This document shows, piece by piece, positions 28,777-36,896 of a stretch of DNA of 64,000 nt. Source of the DNA: Ruegeria profundi (GTDB taxonomy: Bacteria > Pseudomonadota > Alphaproteobacteria > Rhodobacterales > Rhodobacteraceae); assembly GCF_001507545.1 (NCBI RefSeq), contig NZ_LQBP01000007.1, positions 181,997 through 245,996 on the forward strand, given 5' to 3'. Within the stretch, counting starts at the first letter, position 1. The number at the start of each line of letters is the position of its first letter. The translations under genes were made by a program, and so were the position numbers. The notes under the pieces are model-generated. The model did not search any database and was not told where the DNA came from. It saw nothing but the letters and a program-made list of their open reading frames with translations.

Positions 28777-29088
28777 ATGCGCGCACGGATTTACAAGCCT
28801 GCCAGGAATGCGATGACCTCGGGGATGGCCAAAACCCGAAAGTGGGTTCTGGAATACGCCCCTGCTTCGGCGCGTGAGGTTGATCCGCTCATGGGGTGGA
28901 CCTCGTCCAGTGACACGCAAACCCAAGTGCGTCTGAAATTCGACACCAAGGAAGAGGCGCTGGACTACGCCAAGGATAACGGGATTGAGGTGCAGGTCAG
29001 CGAGCCGCACAAGCGCAAACCAAACCTGCGCGCCCGTGGGTATGGCGAAAACTTCGCTCCTGACCGGCGTGGTGCCTGGACGCACTGA
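28777..29088 (+). CDS. ETC complex I subunit (NDUFS4-like)
   Basis: A 103-residue homologue of the mitochondrial complex I accessory subunit NDUFS4/AQDQ, found in alphaproteobacteria. [16 protein letters not shown], the conserved [21 protein letters not shown] and the C-terminal [17 protein letters not shown] match the family. It stabilises the peripheral arm of NADH:quinone oxidoreductase. GGAGAGG precedes the ATG. The next gene's start codon directly abuts its stop. Confidence 0.93.
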   Translation: MRARIYKPARNAMTSGMAKTRKWVLEYAPASAREVDPLMGWTSSSDTQTQVRLKFDTKEEALDYAKDNGIEVQVSEPHKRKPNLRARGYGENFAPDRRGAWTH

Positions 29089-29553
29089 ATGATCGAGATC
29101 AGGCGCGTTGACCCGACCTCTGACGCGTTGCGCCCGGTGATCACGGCCCATTTTGCCCATGGCCAGACGGCGGGGCCTGCGGAAAGCAATCACACGATGG
29201 ATGCGCTGGCGTTGGCCGGTCCTGATGTTAGGGTCTGGGCGATCTACCATGAAGGCCAACCGGTTGGATGCGGTGCGCTCAAGGCACTGCCGGACGGTAC
29301 GGCCGAGATAAAGTCGGTACATATTCTGACGCAGATGCGCGGGCGCGGTCTGGCAAGGCAGATGATGAAGCACCTAGCAGATCAAGCGCGATCCGAGGGT
29401 GTTTCAGCCTTGGTCCTGGAAACCGGCGCAGCCCATCTTCCGGAATATGACGCCGCGCGGAAACTGTATGAGGGATTGGGCTACGCTTACTGCGGGCCGA
29501 TCATCGGGTACGAAGACGATCCCAACAGCGCTTTTATGCGGTTGGCTCTTTAG
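29089..29553 (+). CDS. GNAT family N-acetyltransferase
   Basis: A 154-residue GNAT protein. The acetyl-CoA-binding motif A is VHILTQMRGRGLARQMMKHL (R/Q-x-x-G-x-G/A form), followed by LVLETG and the motif B region RKLYEGLGYAYCGP. It resembles the YsnE/PhnO-like putative acetyltransferases; substrate unknown. Its ATG touches the stop of the complex I accessory gene, so the two are one transcript. Confidence 0.9.
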   Translation: MIEIRRVDPTSDALRPVITAHFAHGQTAGPAESNHTMDALALAGPDVRVWAIYHEGQPVGCGALKALPDGTAEIKSVHILTQMRGRGLARQMMKHLADQARSEGVSALVLETGAAHLPEYDAARKLYEGLGYAYCGPIIGYEDDPNSAFMRLAL

Positions 29554-29727
29554 GGTCGCAGATCAAGCGCCCCGTACCGGCCCTAGACTTCAGACCGTGG
29601 GGTTCTGGTTGCATATAGCCGAAGTCGTATTTTTGCTAACCTGCGCTCAAAGAAGACCTTATCACCGGTGTCAATTGCTTAAGTTAAGCGGTGACAAATC
29701 ACCAAGGTTTCCCTGCTCGTCACCAAG

Positions 29728-29756
29728 TTGACAATCCATAACAATTGCCTGATACA
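29728..29756 (+). promoter_or_regulatory. Sigma-70-type promoter of tRNA-Arg
   Basis: TTGACA at 29728 and GATACA at 29751 with a 17-base spacer. Transcription would begin about 8 bases before the mature tRNA. Confidence 0.7.
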
Positions 29757-29770
29757 GCGCGAATACGAGT

Positions 29771-29848
29771 GGGCCGTTAGCTCAGCTGGATTAGAGCAGG
29801 GAACTTCTAATTCTCAGGTCGGGGGTTCGAGTCCTCCACGGCTCGCCA
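29771..29848 (+). tRNA. tRNA-Arg (anticodon TCT)
   Basis: A complete cloverleaf: acceptor GGGCCGT pairs with ACGGCTC, discriminator G and an encoded CCA end at 29848; D stem GCTC/GAGC; anticodon stem GGGAA/TTCTC with loop CTTCTAA giving TCT; T stem GGGGG/CCTCC with loop TTCGAGT. It reads AGA codons. Confidence 0.97.
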
Positions 29849-29876
29849 CTTCTCTGGTCATTTTCTCCCGACAGGT

Positions 29877-30845
29877 TCAGGTTTGTGGGTTCGGGCGCGT
29901 TACAGGTTTTGCGTCATCGCTCCGGGCTTTCAGGTTCGCTTGCAGAACAAGTGTTGCTACAATCGCCAGCATCACACCAGGCCATGTCGCCATTGGCGGC
30001 AAGCTGTCCCCCAAAGCCAATCCGATAAACAGAACAAGGGCCGGGTTTAGGAACGTGTAAGACGCCACACGCGTTGGCCCGATCCGAGTGGTGCTCCACT
30101 GAAGTATGAAGAACGTTACAATCGTAGTGAATACCGACAGGTAGGCGATTCCGGCAAATACCTGCGTCGGGATCGATGACCATTGCACCTCGGCCAGTCG
30201 TGGAAGGGACAGCAACAGCAACCAAACAGCGCCGGTCGCCAGAATCCAAAAGGTCATCCGGGCCATCGGCTCACCTCGGTGCAGGACTTTTACCAGTGTA
30301 CTGTATGCCGCGAGCGCGAGTGTACCTGTCAGGAACACCAAATCACCCTGGCCGACTTCAAGCGCGAGGAAAGCGTGCGGGTTCCCCCGAAAAATGACCC
30401 AGATCGCGCCGACGGCTCCGATGGGTAAGGCCACGCGCGCCGAAAGCGTCATCTTCTCGCGCAAGAGGATCGCAGCCATGGTGGCCGTGATGATCGGGTG
30501 CAAGGCAAAAATCGCCGCTGTATTCAGCGGTGTGGTCGTGCGCAACGCGGCGAACATGCACCAGAAAAACGCAACCATCAACAGGCTCAGCACTCCGTAC
30601 CGCAGCAAATCGCGCAGCGTCGGCAGCACAAGCCCAAAGCGCCAAATAACAAGTGGCGCAAACAACAGGGTTGCAAGGGCAAACCGGATCAGCGTTAGCA
30701 CAACGCTATCGAGACCGGCGGTGATGGCCGACGCGACCGGAAAAGACGTGGCAACAAGAAATGTCGCCACCAGCATCAATCCGTGAACCGGCAGGTCAAG
30801 GCCGGTTCCGGATTTTGAGATAGGGTTACTCAATTGCGTCGGCAT
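29877..30845 (-). CDS. DMT-superfamily EamA permease
   Basis: A 322-residue membrane protein with about ten hydrophobic helices arranged as two EamA repeats; each repeat ends with the usual conserved segment (for example LFALHPIITATMAAILLREK in the first, cut to FALHPIITATMAAILLREK, and FLNPALVLFIGLALGD in the second). It should export a metabolite or drug. AGGAGG precedes its ATG. It lies 9 bases after the nitroreductase gene on the same strand, so the two form an operon that the divergent LysR protein probably controls. Confidence 0.9.
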   Translation of the reverse strand: MPTQLSNPISKSGTGLDLPVHGLMLVATFLVATSFPVASAITAGLDSVVLTLIRFALATLLFAPLVIWRFGLVLPTLRDLLRYGVLSLLMVAFFWCMFAALRTTTPLNTAAIFALHPIITATMAAILLREKMTLSARVALPIGAVGAIWVIFRGNPHAFLALEVGQGDLVFLTGTLALAAYSTLVKVLHRGEPMARMTFWILATGAVWLLLLSLPRLAEVQWSSIPTQVFAGIAYLSVFTTIVTFFILQWSTTRIGPTRVASYTFLNPALVLFIGLALGDSLPPMATWPGVMLAIVATLVLQANLKARSDDAKPVTRPNPQT

Positions 30846-30854
30846 TTCAACCTC

Positions 30855-31469
30855 CTACTCCGCTGCTATTGGGTTGAACCGGCTTGGGAACGGGCCCGAA
30901 AATGAAATTTGTTCCAGTGGCATCCGGTCGCTGGGGGCCTCACGAGTTTGCAGGTCTTCGGGAAGGCGGCTGGCATCGGTTTGACGCCCGATTGCGATCC
31001 CGATTTCCACCTTGAATCGGTCCGGCAGTTCCAGCACCTCAGACGCGCGATCAAAGGCAAGACCCGCCATCGCATGAGCGGCATATCCAAGTGCCGTAGC
31101 CTGAAGCGCAATTTGTGCCCAGGCGGCTCCTGAATCGAAGCTGTTGTAATGCGAGACCGCATCAGGCCGGGTTTCGTCGCCGGGCATCACGGTATCCGAC
31201 ACCAGAAAGACCAGCGCCGAAGCCTCTGCCGCCCATTGCTGATTGAACGGATCAAGCAGCGAGATGAAGGTCGACCAATGCGCGTCTTGCCGTTGGGCAT
31301 AGAGAAACCGCCACGGCTGCACATTGTAAGCAGATGGCGCCCAGCGGCCTGCTTCAAGAATGGTCATAAGATCCTGTTCGGGCATTGCAGAGGCGTCGTA
31401 GGACCGCGGCGACCAGCGCGACAGGAAAATAGGTTCAACGGGGTGATGAGGGGTTCTTGCAGCTTGCAT
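30855..31469 (-). CDS. Nitroreductase family protein
   Basis: A 204-residue FMN-dependent nitroreductase-like protein. RWSPRSYDASAMPEQDL and ILEAGRWAPSAYNVQPWRFL are the classic N-terminal FMN-binding motifs; ALQATALGYAAHAMAGL is the dimer/substrate helix. It may reduce quinones or nitro compounds with NAD(P)H. First gene of a two-gene operon with the EamA permease. It is divergent from a LysR regulator with 147 bases between. Confidence 0.9.
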   Translation of the reverse strand: MQAARTPHHPVEPIFLSRWSPRSYDASAMPEQDLMTILEAGRWAPSAYNVQPWRFLYAQRQDAHWSTFISLLDPFNQQWAAEASALVFLVSDTVMPGDETRPDAVSHYNSFDSGAAWAQIALQATALGYAAHAMAGLAFDRASEVLELPDRFKVEIGIAIGRQTDASRLPEDLQTREAPSDRMPLEQISFSGPFPSRFNPIAAE

Positions 31470-31600
31470 TCAAAACTCTCCTTAAGGCTTCGGGTGTCGA
31501 TTGTTCGGCGTGTGGTATGCGGTTGAACTGCCCCGCCACCGTCATGATCAAAAATACGCTCGTAGCAACGAGTGGAGAATGTAGTGTTTGGTGAAAACAT

Positions 31601-31619
31601 CATTCACTGATAGTGAATG
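31601..31619. promoter_or_regulatory. Perfect inverted repeat over the lysR start codon
   Basis: CATTCACT-GAT-AGTGAATG: 8-base arms, 3-base spacer. The last three bases of the right arm are the ATG of the LysR gene. Its position between divergent genes suits an autorepression/activation site for the LysR protein; binding is inferred. Confidence 0.6.
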
Positions 31620-32510
31620 ACGATGGATCGTATGACCGCACTGACCGTCTTTCGAAACGTGGTTGAGCTTGGCAGCTTTGCAGCGGCTTCCCGGCAGTTG
31701 GGCTTGTCGCCCGCTGCGATCAGTAAAAATGTAAGCGAGTTGGAGGCGCATCTTTCCGTGCGTCTCATCAACCGCACCACACGGCGTATGAGTCTGACTG
31801 AGGCCGGAACCCTTTACTTTGAACGCGTGGTGCAGGCACTCGACGACCTCGCGGAAGCGGACGGCATACTTCAGGCTGCGCAGAATACACCTTCGGGATT
31901 GCTGCGCGTCAGTGCCCCGATGACCGTAACGCTGGTTAGATTATCGGACGCAATTCCGAAATTTCTGCTCCGCTATCCTGAGATTTCGCTGGATCTGAGG
32001 CTTGATGACCGTCGGGTGAACCTTGTTGAAGAAGGCTTCGACATTGCTCTGCGCGGCAGCGACAACCTGGAAGATTCGGGCCTTATCGCACGCAAGTTGG
32101 CGACAATGGACCATGTGCTTTGCGCGGCGCCATCGTATTTGGAAACGCATGGTCGGCCCCAGCAGCCCGAGGACCTGGCACAGCACAATTGTATTCAATT
32201 CAGCTTGTCAGACCATGCTACGAAATGGACCTTCCACAATGGTAAACGAACGGCGAGCGTGCCCATAAGCGGGCGCTACAAAGTCTCGTCCAGCCTTGCC
32301 GTCCGCGACGCTTTGTGTGCGGGGTTCGGCATCAGCGTCATTCCCAGAATGTATGTCGCACAGGACATTGCCACAGGACGGCTTTGCCCGGTTTTGCAAG
32401 ACTGGACACCGAATGAAACATCGCTCTATGCCGTCTACCCTTCAAGGCGGTTTATAGTCTCGAAGGTTCGGGTATTTCTCGACTTTCTGGTCGATGAGAT
32501 GAGTGCGTGA
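31617..32510 (+). CDS. LysR-family transcriptional regulator
   Basis: A 297-residue LTTR: winged helix (VELGSFAAASRQLGLSPAAI then SELEAHLSVRLINRTTRR) and a periplasmic-binding-protein-like effector domain from ~90 onward. It belongs to the large CrgA/AaeR-like subgroup by its RLINRTTRRMSLTEAG segment. Alternative ATGs exist at 31623 and 31632; the first overlaps a palindrome. It likely controls the divergent nitroreductase-permease pair. Confidence 0.93.
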   Translation: MTMDRMTALTVFRNVVELGSFAAASRQLGLSPAAISKNVSELEAHLSVRLINRTTRRMSLTEAGTLYFERVVQALDDLAEADGILQAAQNTPSGLLRVSAPMTVTLVRLSDAIPKFLLRYPEISLDLRLDDRRVNLVEEGFDIALRGSDNLEDSGLIARKLATMDHVLCAAPSYLETHGRPQQPEDLAQHNCIQFSLSDHATKWTFHNGKRTASVPISGRYKVSSSLAVRDALCAGFGISVIPRMYVAQDIATGRLCPVLQDWTPNETSLYAVYPSRRFIVSKVRVFLDFLVDEMSA

Positions 32511-32609
32511 CCCAAGGCGCAATCTGGTCAATTGGCTTGCCACCATATGATGAGGACTGGCCGCATCTTTTGCACGCATTGGGCATGGCGCAGGGCTAAT
32601 CACGCTTTG

Positions 32610-32624
32610 GCGGAACGGTTCCGC
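32610..32624. repeat. Inverted repeat upstream of iolG
   Basis: GCGGAAC-G-GTTCCGC: perfect 7-base arms with one central base. It lies 78 bases before the LacI-type operator. There is no T-run after it, so an operator for another regulator is as likely as a terminator for lysR. Confidence 0.45.
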
Positions 32625-32701
32625 GATTGACCTCAGTTCATTCCGTTTTGCCGCTGTGTCCGCGGTTTTTGCGATGTTGTTTAGCCAGCTTAGAAAAATT
32701 C

Positions 32702-32717
32702 TTGCAACCGGTTGCAA
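32702..32717. promoter_or_regulatory. LacI-type operator 1 (upstream of iolG)
   Basis: TTGCAACCGGTTGCAA, a perfect 16-base palindrome 43 bases before the iolG start. Same sequence family as the sites at 33752, 44944 and 48335, and shaped like LacI-family operators with a central CG step. Confidence 0.8.
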
Positions 32718-32759
32718 AAATACCCATGGTGTATTCAGTCGAAGAATCAGGAGGATCGC

Positions 32760-33773
32760 ATGCTCAGAGTTGGACTGCTTGGCGCGGGGCGGATTGGCCG
32801 GGTGCACGCACAGACCATTTCTGCGCATCCTCAAAGTCGGCTTTGCGCAGTCTCTGATGCGATCTCGGATGCGGCTGAAAGCCTGGCTGCCGAACAGGGT
32901 GGCAGGGTAAGTACCTCTGATGACATCATTGCTGATCCGTCGATTGATGCCATCCTGATTGCGACGCCGACAGACACGCATTCTGACCTGATCGAGGCCG
33001 CAACACAGGCGGGAAAGGCGGTGCTATGTGAAAAGCCTATTGACCTTAATCTTGAGCGAGCGCTTGCATGTCAGGCGGCAGTTTCAAACACCGATCAGCC
33101 GGTGATGGTGGGGTTCAACCGTCGCTTTGACCCAAGCTTTTCAACGCTGAAAACTGCGGCGGATCAGGGTGAAATCGGTACGCCCGAGATGCTTTCGATC
33201 ACCTCTTTCGACCCCGCGCCGCCGCCGGTCAGCTATATCAAGGTTTCGGGCGGGTTGTTTCGGGACATGATGATCCACGATTTCGACATGGCAAACTATC
33301 TGATGGGCCGTTTGCCCGTGCAGATTTCCGCCGTTGGCTCGTCGCTTGTGGACCCCGAGATCGGGCGCGCTGGTGATGTGGACACTGCTGTTGTCACCAT
33401 GACATACGCCGGAGGTCAGATCGCGGTGATCAAGAATTCGCGTCGTGCAGTGTATGGCTATGATCAGCGGATCGAGGTGTTGGGATCGGGCGGCATGCTT
33501 CAAGCGCAGAATATTCTGGAACACGCTGTTGTAAAATCCACCGCTGATGGCGTCACCGCGGCGAAGCCAACCTACTTTTTCTTAGAACGCTATATGCCCG
33601 CCTATCGCGCAGAATGGGATGCTTTTGTGCAGGCCGTTCAGGCGGGTTCGGCGATGCCCGTGACGCTTGAGGATGGCGTCGCCGCCCTTGCCATGGCCGA
33701 GGCTGCGACCCGTTCTATGCAGTCAGGTCAGCCGGTTGCAATAGAGGATGTTTTGAAACCGGTTGCAAAATGA
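32760..33773 (+). CDS. iolG: Inositol 2-dehydrogenase (Gfo/Idh/MocA)
   Basis: A 337-residue NAD-dependent dehydrogenase. Residues 1-120 form a Rossmann fold starting LRVGLLGAGRIGRVHAQT; CEKPIDLN holds the conserved Lys of the E-K-P motif, and GGLFRDMMIHDFDMANYL carries the catalytic Asp-x3-His of the family. It oxidises myo-inositol to scyllo-inosose, first step of catabolism. GGAGGATCGC precedes the ATG at 32760; the 16-codon upstream extension is spurious and crosses the operator. Its last codons overlap a second operator (33752). Confidence 0.93.
   Translation: MLRVGLLGAGRIGRVHAQTISAHPQSRLCAVSDAISDAAESLAAEQGGRVSTSDDIIADPSIDAILIATPTDTHSDLIEAATQAGKAVLCEKPIDLNLERALACQAAVSNTDQPVMVGFNRRFDPSFSTLKTAADQGEIGTPEMLSITSFDPAPPPVSYIKVSGGLFRDMMIHDFDMANYLMGRLPVQISAVGSSLVDPEIGRAGDVDTAVVTMTYAGGQIAVIKNSRRAVYGYDQRIEVLGSGGMLQAQNILEHAVVKSTADGVTAAKPTYFFLERYMPAYRAEWDAFVQAVQAGSAMPVTLEDGVAALAMAEAATRSMQSGQPVAIEDVLKPVAK
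33752..33769. promoter_or_regulatory. LacI-type operator 2 (inside the iolG 3' end)
   Basis: TTTGAAACCGGTTGCAAA, one mismatch from a perfect 18-base palindrome, 126 bases before the transporter gene. It encodes the last residues of IolG (LKPVAK) and runs up to its stop. A further half-site CCGGTTGCAA is at 33732-33741. Confidence 0.65.
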
Positions 33774-33894
33774 TGGGATATCCGGAAACTGAAACAAGCT
33801 CCGCCAGCTTCCGGAGCAGAGGAGATTCGGTTCGTCCGGATGATTGGGGCTGACGCCCCACAAAAGATAGACTGTTCTTATGGGAGGAAACCAA

Positions 33895-34815
33895 ATGAAT
33901 AAGTTCGTAAAAGGCGCACTGGCTGCCGGTGCTCTGGCTCTGGCCACGCCAGCATTTGCGCAGGAAATCGTGGTTGTGTCGCACGGTCAGGCAAATGACG
34001 CGTTTTGGAATGTCGTGAAGAACGGGGTCGAGCAGGCCGGTAAGGATGTCGGCGTAAACGTGGAATATCGCGCGCCTGAAACCTTTGACATGGTGGCCAT
34101 GTCGCAGCTGATCGACGCTGCAGTGAACCAGGAACCCGATGGGCTTATCGTTTCGATCCCGGATGCAGACGCGCTGGGGCCGTCAATTGAACGCGCGGTC
34201 GCGGCCGGCATTCCGGTGATCTCGATCAACTCGGGGTCTGACGTGTCCAAGGAGCTGGGTGCGTTGCTGCATGTTGGCCAGGACGAATTCGATGCTGGCA
34301 AGGCCGCTGGCGAGGCGCTGGCCGCGATGGGCGGCACAACAGCGATCTGCGTCAACCACGAAGTAGGCAACGTCGCGCTGGACTTGCGTTGTGAAGGCTT
34401 CGCTGAAGGGTTTGGCGGAGAGGTTGAGGTGCTTCCAACGTCAAACGACCCATCGGAAATCGAATCCAAGGTCTCCGCAGCTTTGGCTTCGAACGAGGCC
34501 GTGGACACCGTGATGGCGCTGGGCGCCAGTTCGGCGGGTGAGCCTGCTGTCGCGGCTGTCAAAGGATCGGGCCGCGAGGTGAACGTCGCTTCTTTTGACC
34601 TGTCAGCAAACTTCCTGCAGTCGATTGCGGATGGCGATGCGGCTTTTGCGATTGACCAGCAACAGTATCTGCAAGGCTACCTTGCGGTGAACTTCATGGG
34701 GCTGCACGCCAAGTACGGTCTTATGCCCGGCGGCAATGTGCCCTCGGGTCCCAATCTGGTCACTCAGGAAAAGGCTGCGCAGGTGATTGACCTGTCAGCG
34801 CAAGGCATCCGCTAA
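33895..34815 (+). CDS. Sugar ABC transporter substrate-binding protein (inositol type)
   Basis: A 306-residue periplasmic binding protein of the ribose/galactose (Peripla_BP_4) class. Signal peptide 1-22 ends TPAFA-QE. Core motifs: VVVSHGQANDAFWNVVKNGVEQ at the first strand-helix, DGLIVSIPDAD and the hinge strand PVISINSGSD. Position inside the iol cluster points to myo-inositol or a related polyol. GGGAGG precedes the ATG at 33895. A very stable hairpin separates it from the permease gene. Confidence 0.92.
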   Translation: MNKFVKGALAAGALALATPAFAQEIVVVSHGQANDAFWNVVKNGVEQAGKDVGVNVEYRAPETFDMVAMSQLIDAAVNQEPDGLIVSIPDADALGPSIERAVAAGIPVISINSGSDVSKELGALLHVGQDEFDAGKAAGEALAAMGGTTAICVNHEVGNVALDLRCEGFAEGFGGEVEVLPTSNDPSEIESKVSAALASNEAVDTVMALGASSAGEPAVAAVKGSGREVNVASFDLSANFLQSIADGDAAFAIDQQQYLQGYLAVNFMGLHAKYGLMPGGNVPSGPNLVTQEKAAQVIDLSAQGIR

Positions 34816-34837
34816 GCCTTTTGGTCTGTGACAACGG

Positions 34838-34860
34838 AAACGGCGCGGCGTGCGCCGTTT
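34838..34860 (+). other. Intercistronic hairpin between binding-protein and permease genes
   Basis: AAACGGCGC-GGCGT-GCGCCGTTT: perfect 9-base arms with a 5-base loop, no T-run. Such structures after binding-protein genes stabilise the upstream mRNA end and keep the binding protein in excess over the membrane parts. Confidence 0.7.
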
Positions 34861-34881
34861 CAACCTAAGTGGGAGGAGAGC

Positions 34882-35988
34882 ATGAGCCAATCAGCGCCCG
34901 TCGCAGCTGACGAAAGGGTCAAGAGCGAACCGTTTCTGACCAAATTGATGAAACGCCCCGAACTCGGCGCAATGGCCGGTGTAATCCTGGTGTTCATCTT
35001 CTTTGCAATCACCGCCGATGCGTCCATGTTTACCTTGGCCGGTGTGATGAATTTCATGACGCCTGCCGCCCAGTTGGGCATCCTGGCCATTGGGGCCGCG
35101 TTGCTGATGATCGGCGGAGAGTTCGACCTGTCGATTGGGTCGATGGTGGCATTCTCTGGCTTGTTTTTCGGTGTTTGCGTGGTCACCTGGCAATTGCCGC
35201 TGATGGCTGCCATCCCGATGACTTTTGTTTTTGCGGCCATGGTCGGCGCGGTCAACGGCAACATTGTGATCCGATCCGGCCTGCCGTCATTTATCGTGAC
35301 GCTGGCGTTTCTGTTTATCCTGCGCGGCCTGTCTCTGGTTGGTTTGAAAATGGCAACCGGTGGCTCAACCCAGTTGCGGGGAGTACGCGATGCCACCGAA
35401 AATGACTGGCTGGCACCGTTCTTTGCGGGCGAAGCGTTTGGAGGTCTGTTCAGTTGGCTGGCGGCCAATGGCCTGATCGATACGTTCAAAAGCGGTGCGC
35501 CGAAAGTGCCGGGAATCCCGGTCGAAATCCTGTGGTTTATCGCGCTGGCTCTGGTTGCCACTTATGTTTTGCTGCGTACACCTGCGGGGAACTGGATCTT
35601 TGCCTCAGGTGGCGACAGGATTGCTGCGTCAAACTCAGGTGTGCCGGTCAACCGCGTCAAGGTCTCGTTGTTCATGCTGACAGCTTGCTGCGCCGCCCTG
35701 GTGGCCATCATCACCGTGATGGACGCAGGGTCAACCGACGCGCGCCGCGGTTTCCAAAAGGAATTCGAAGCGATCATCGCAGCCGTGATCGGTGGCTGCC
35801 TGCTGACCGGCGGCTATGGCTCGGCCATTGGGGCGTTCTTTGGCTCGATCATCTTTGGCATGGTCGTCATAGGCCTGACCTATACCGACTTTGATCAGGA
35901 CTGGTTCCAGGTGTTCCTGGGCGCGATGCTGCTGATTGCAGTTCTGTTCAACAACGCGATCCGTAAACGCGTAACCGGGGAGCGCTGA
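34882..35988 (+). CDS. Sugar ABC transporter permease (RbsC type)
   Basis: A 368-residue inner-membrane permease with about nine to ten helices, of the RbsC/AraH class (BPD_transp_2). [15 protein letters not shown] and [20 protein letters not shown] are the conserved regions around which the ATPase docks. An enlarged loop near residues 160-210 contains [24 protein letters not shown] precedes the ATG at 34882; the 18-codon upstream frame is not used. Middle gene of the three-gene importer. Confidence 0.93.
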   Translation: MSQSAPVAADERVKSEPFLTKLMKRPELGAMAGVILVFIFFAITADASMFTLAGVMNFMTPAAQLGILAIGAALLMIGGEFDLSIGSMVAFSGLFFGVCVVTWQLPLMAAIPMTFVFAAMVGAVNGNIVIRSGLPSFIVTLAFLFILRGLSLVGLKMATGGSTQLRGVRDATENDWLAPFFAGEAFGGLFSWLAANGLIDTFKSGAPKVPGIPVEILWFIALALVATYVLLRTPAGNWIFASGGDRIAASNSGVPVNRVKVSLFMLTACCAALVAIITVMDAGSTDARRGFQKEFEAIIAAVIGGCLLTGGYGSAIGAFFGSIIFGMVVIGLTYTDFDQDWFQVFLGAMLLIAVLFNNAIRKRVTGER

Positions 35989-35989
35989 T

Positions 35990-36808
35990 ATGACCGAAGA
36001 TACCAAGTTCCATCACGGCGATGCGACCGACGCGGCCCCCATCGTTGAAATGAAGAACATCGAAAAGCACTTTGGCAACATCATCGCACTGGCGGGTGTC
36101 AGCTTTGACGTCAAACCGGGTGAGTGCCATTGCCTGCTGGGCGACAATGGTGCGGGCAAATCGACCTTCATCAAGACCATGTCCGGGGTTCACAAACCCA
36201 CCAAGGGCGAGATCTTTTTCGAAGGCAAACCGCTGCATTTCGATACGCCGCGCGACGCGATGGAGGCGGGGATTGCAACCGTGTTCCAGGATCTTGCCAT
36301 GATCCCGCTGATGAGTGTGACGCGCAACTTCTTCATGGGGCGCGAGCCGACCAAGGGGAAGGGGCTGTTGAAACGCTTTGACGTGGACACCGCCAATGAG
36401 GTTTGCATGGAAGAGATGCGGAACATGGGCATCAACCTGCGGGGACCGGACCAGGCTGTCGGCACCTTATCAGGTGGCGAGCGTCAGACGGTCGCCATCG
36501 CCCGTGCGGTGTATTTCGGCGCCAAGATTCTGATTTTGGATGAACCGACCTCGGCCCTTGGGGTACGTCAGACCTCGAACGTTCTGGCAACCATCGACAA
36601 GGTGCGCAGTCAGGGCGTTGGTGTTGTTTTCATCAGCCACAACGTACGGCACGCCTTGGCGGTCGGGGATCGTTTCACTGTTTTGAACAGGGGCAAGACC
36701 TTGGGCACCGCGAAACGAGGCGAAATCACGCCCGAACAACTACAGGACCTTATGGCAGGCGGTCAGGAAATGGCCGAGTTGGAAGGGTCCTTGGGCGGAA
36801 CGGTTTGA
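35990..36808 (+). CDS. Sugar ABC transporter ATP-binding protein
   Basis: A 272-residue single-domain ATPase. Walker [10 protein letters not shown] near 47-55, signature [14 protein letters not shown], Walker [13 protein letters not shown]. Most ribose-type importers use a fused double ATPase of ~500 residues; here there is one half-size domain, as in the FrcA/inositol subgroup, so it would act as a homodimer. Its ATG is one base after the permease stop. Confidence 0.93.
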   Translation: MTEDTKFHHGDATDAAPIVEMKNIEKHFGNIIALAGVSFDVKPGECHCLLGDNGAGKSTFIKTMSGVHKPTKGEIFFEGKPLHFDTPRDAMEAGIATVFQDLAMIPLMSVTRNFFMGREPTKGKGLLKRFDVDTANEVCMEEMRNMGINLRGPDQAVGTLSGGERQTVAIARAVYFGAKILILDEPTSALGVRQTSNVLATIDKVRSQGVGVVFISHNVRHALAVGDRFTVLNRGKTLGTAKRGEITPEQLQDLMAGGQEMAELEGSLGGTV

Positions 36809-36896
36809 CTCCGTTTCTATCTATTCGGTTATTCGGTTCAAAAATGACTAAAATCTCAAGAATGGCCAGAACGGCCTTGTGTTGAAAGGGATCACA

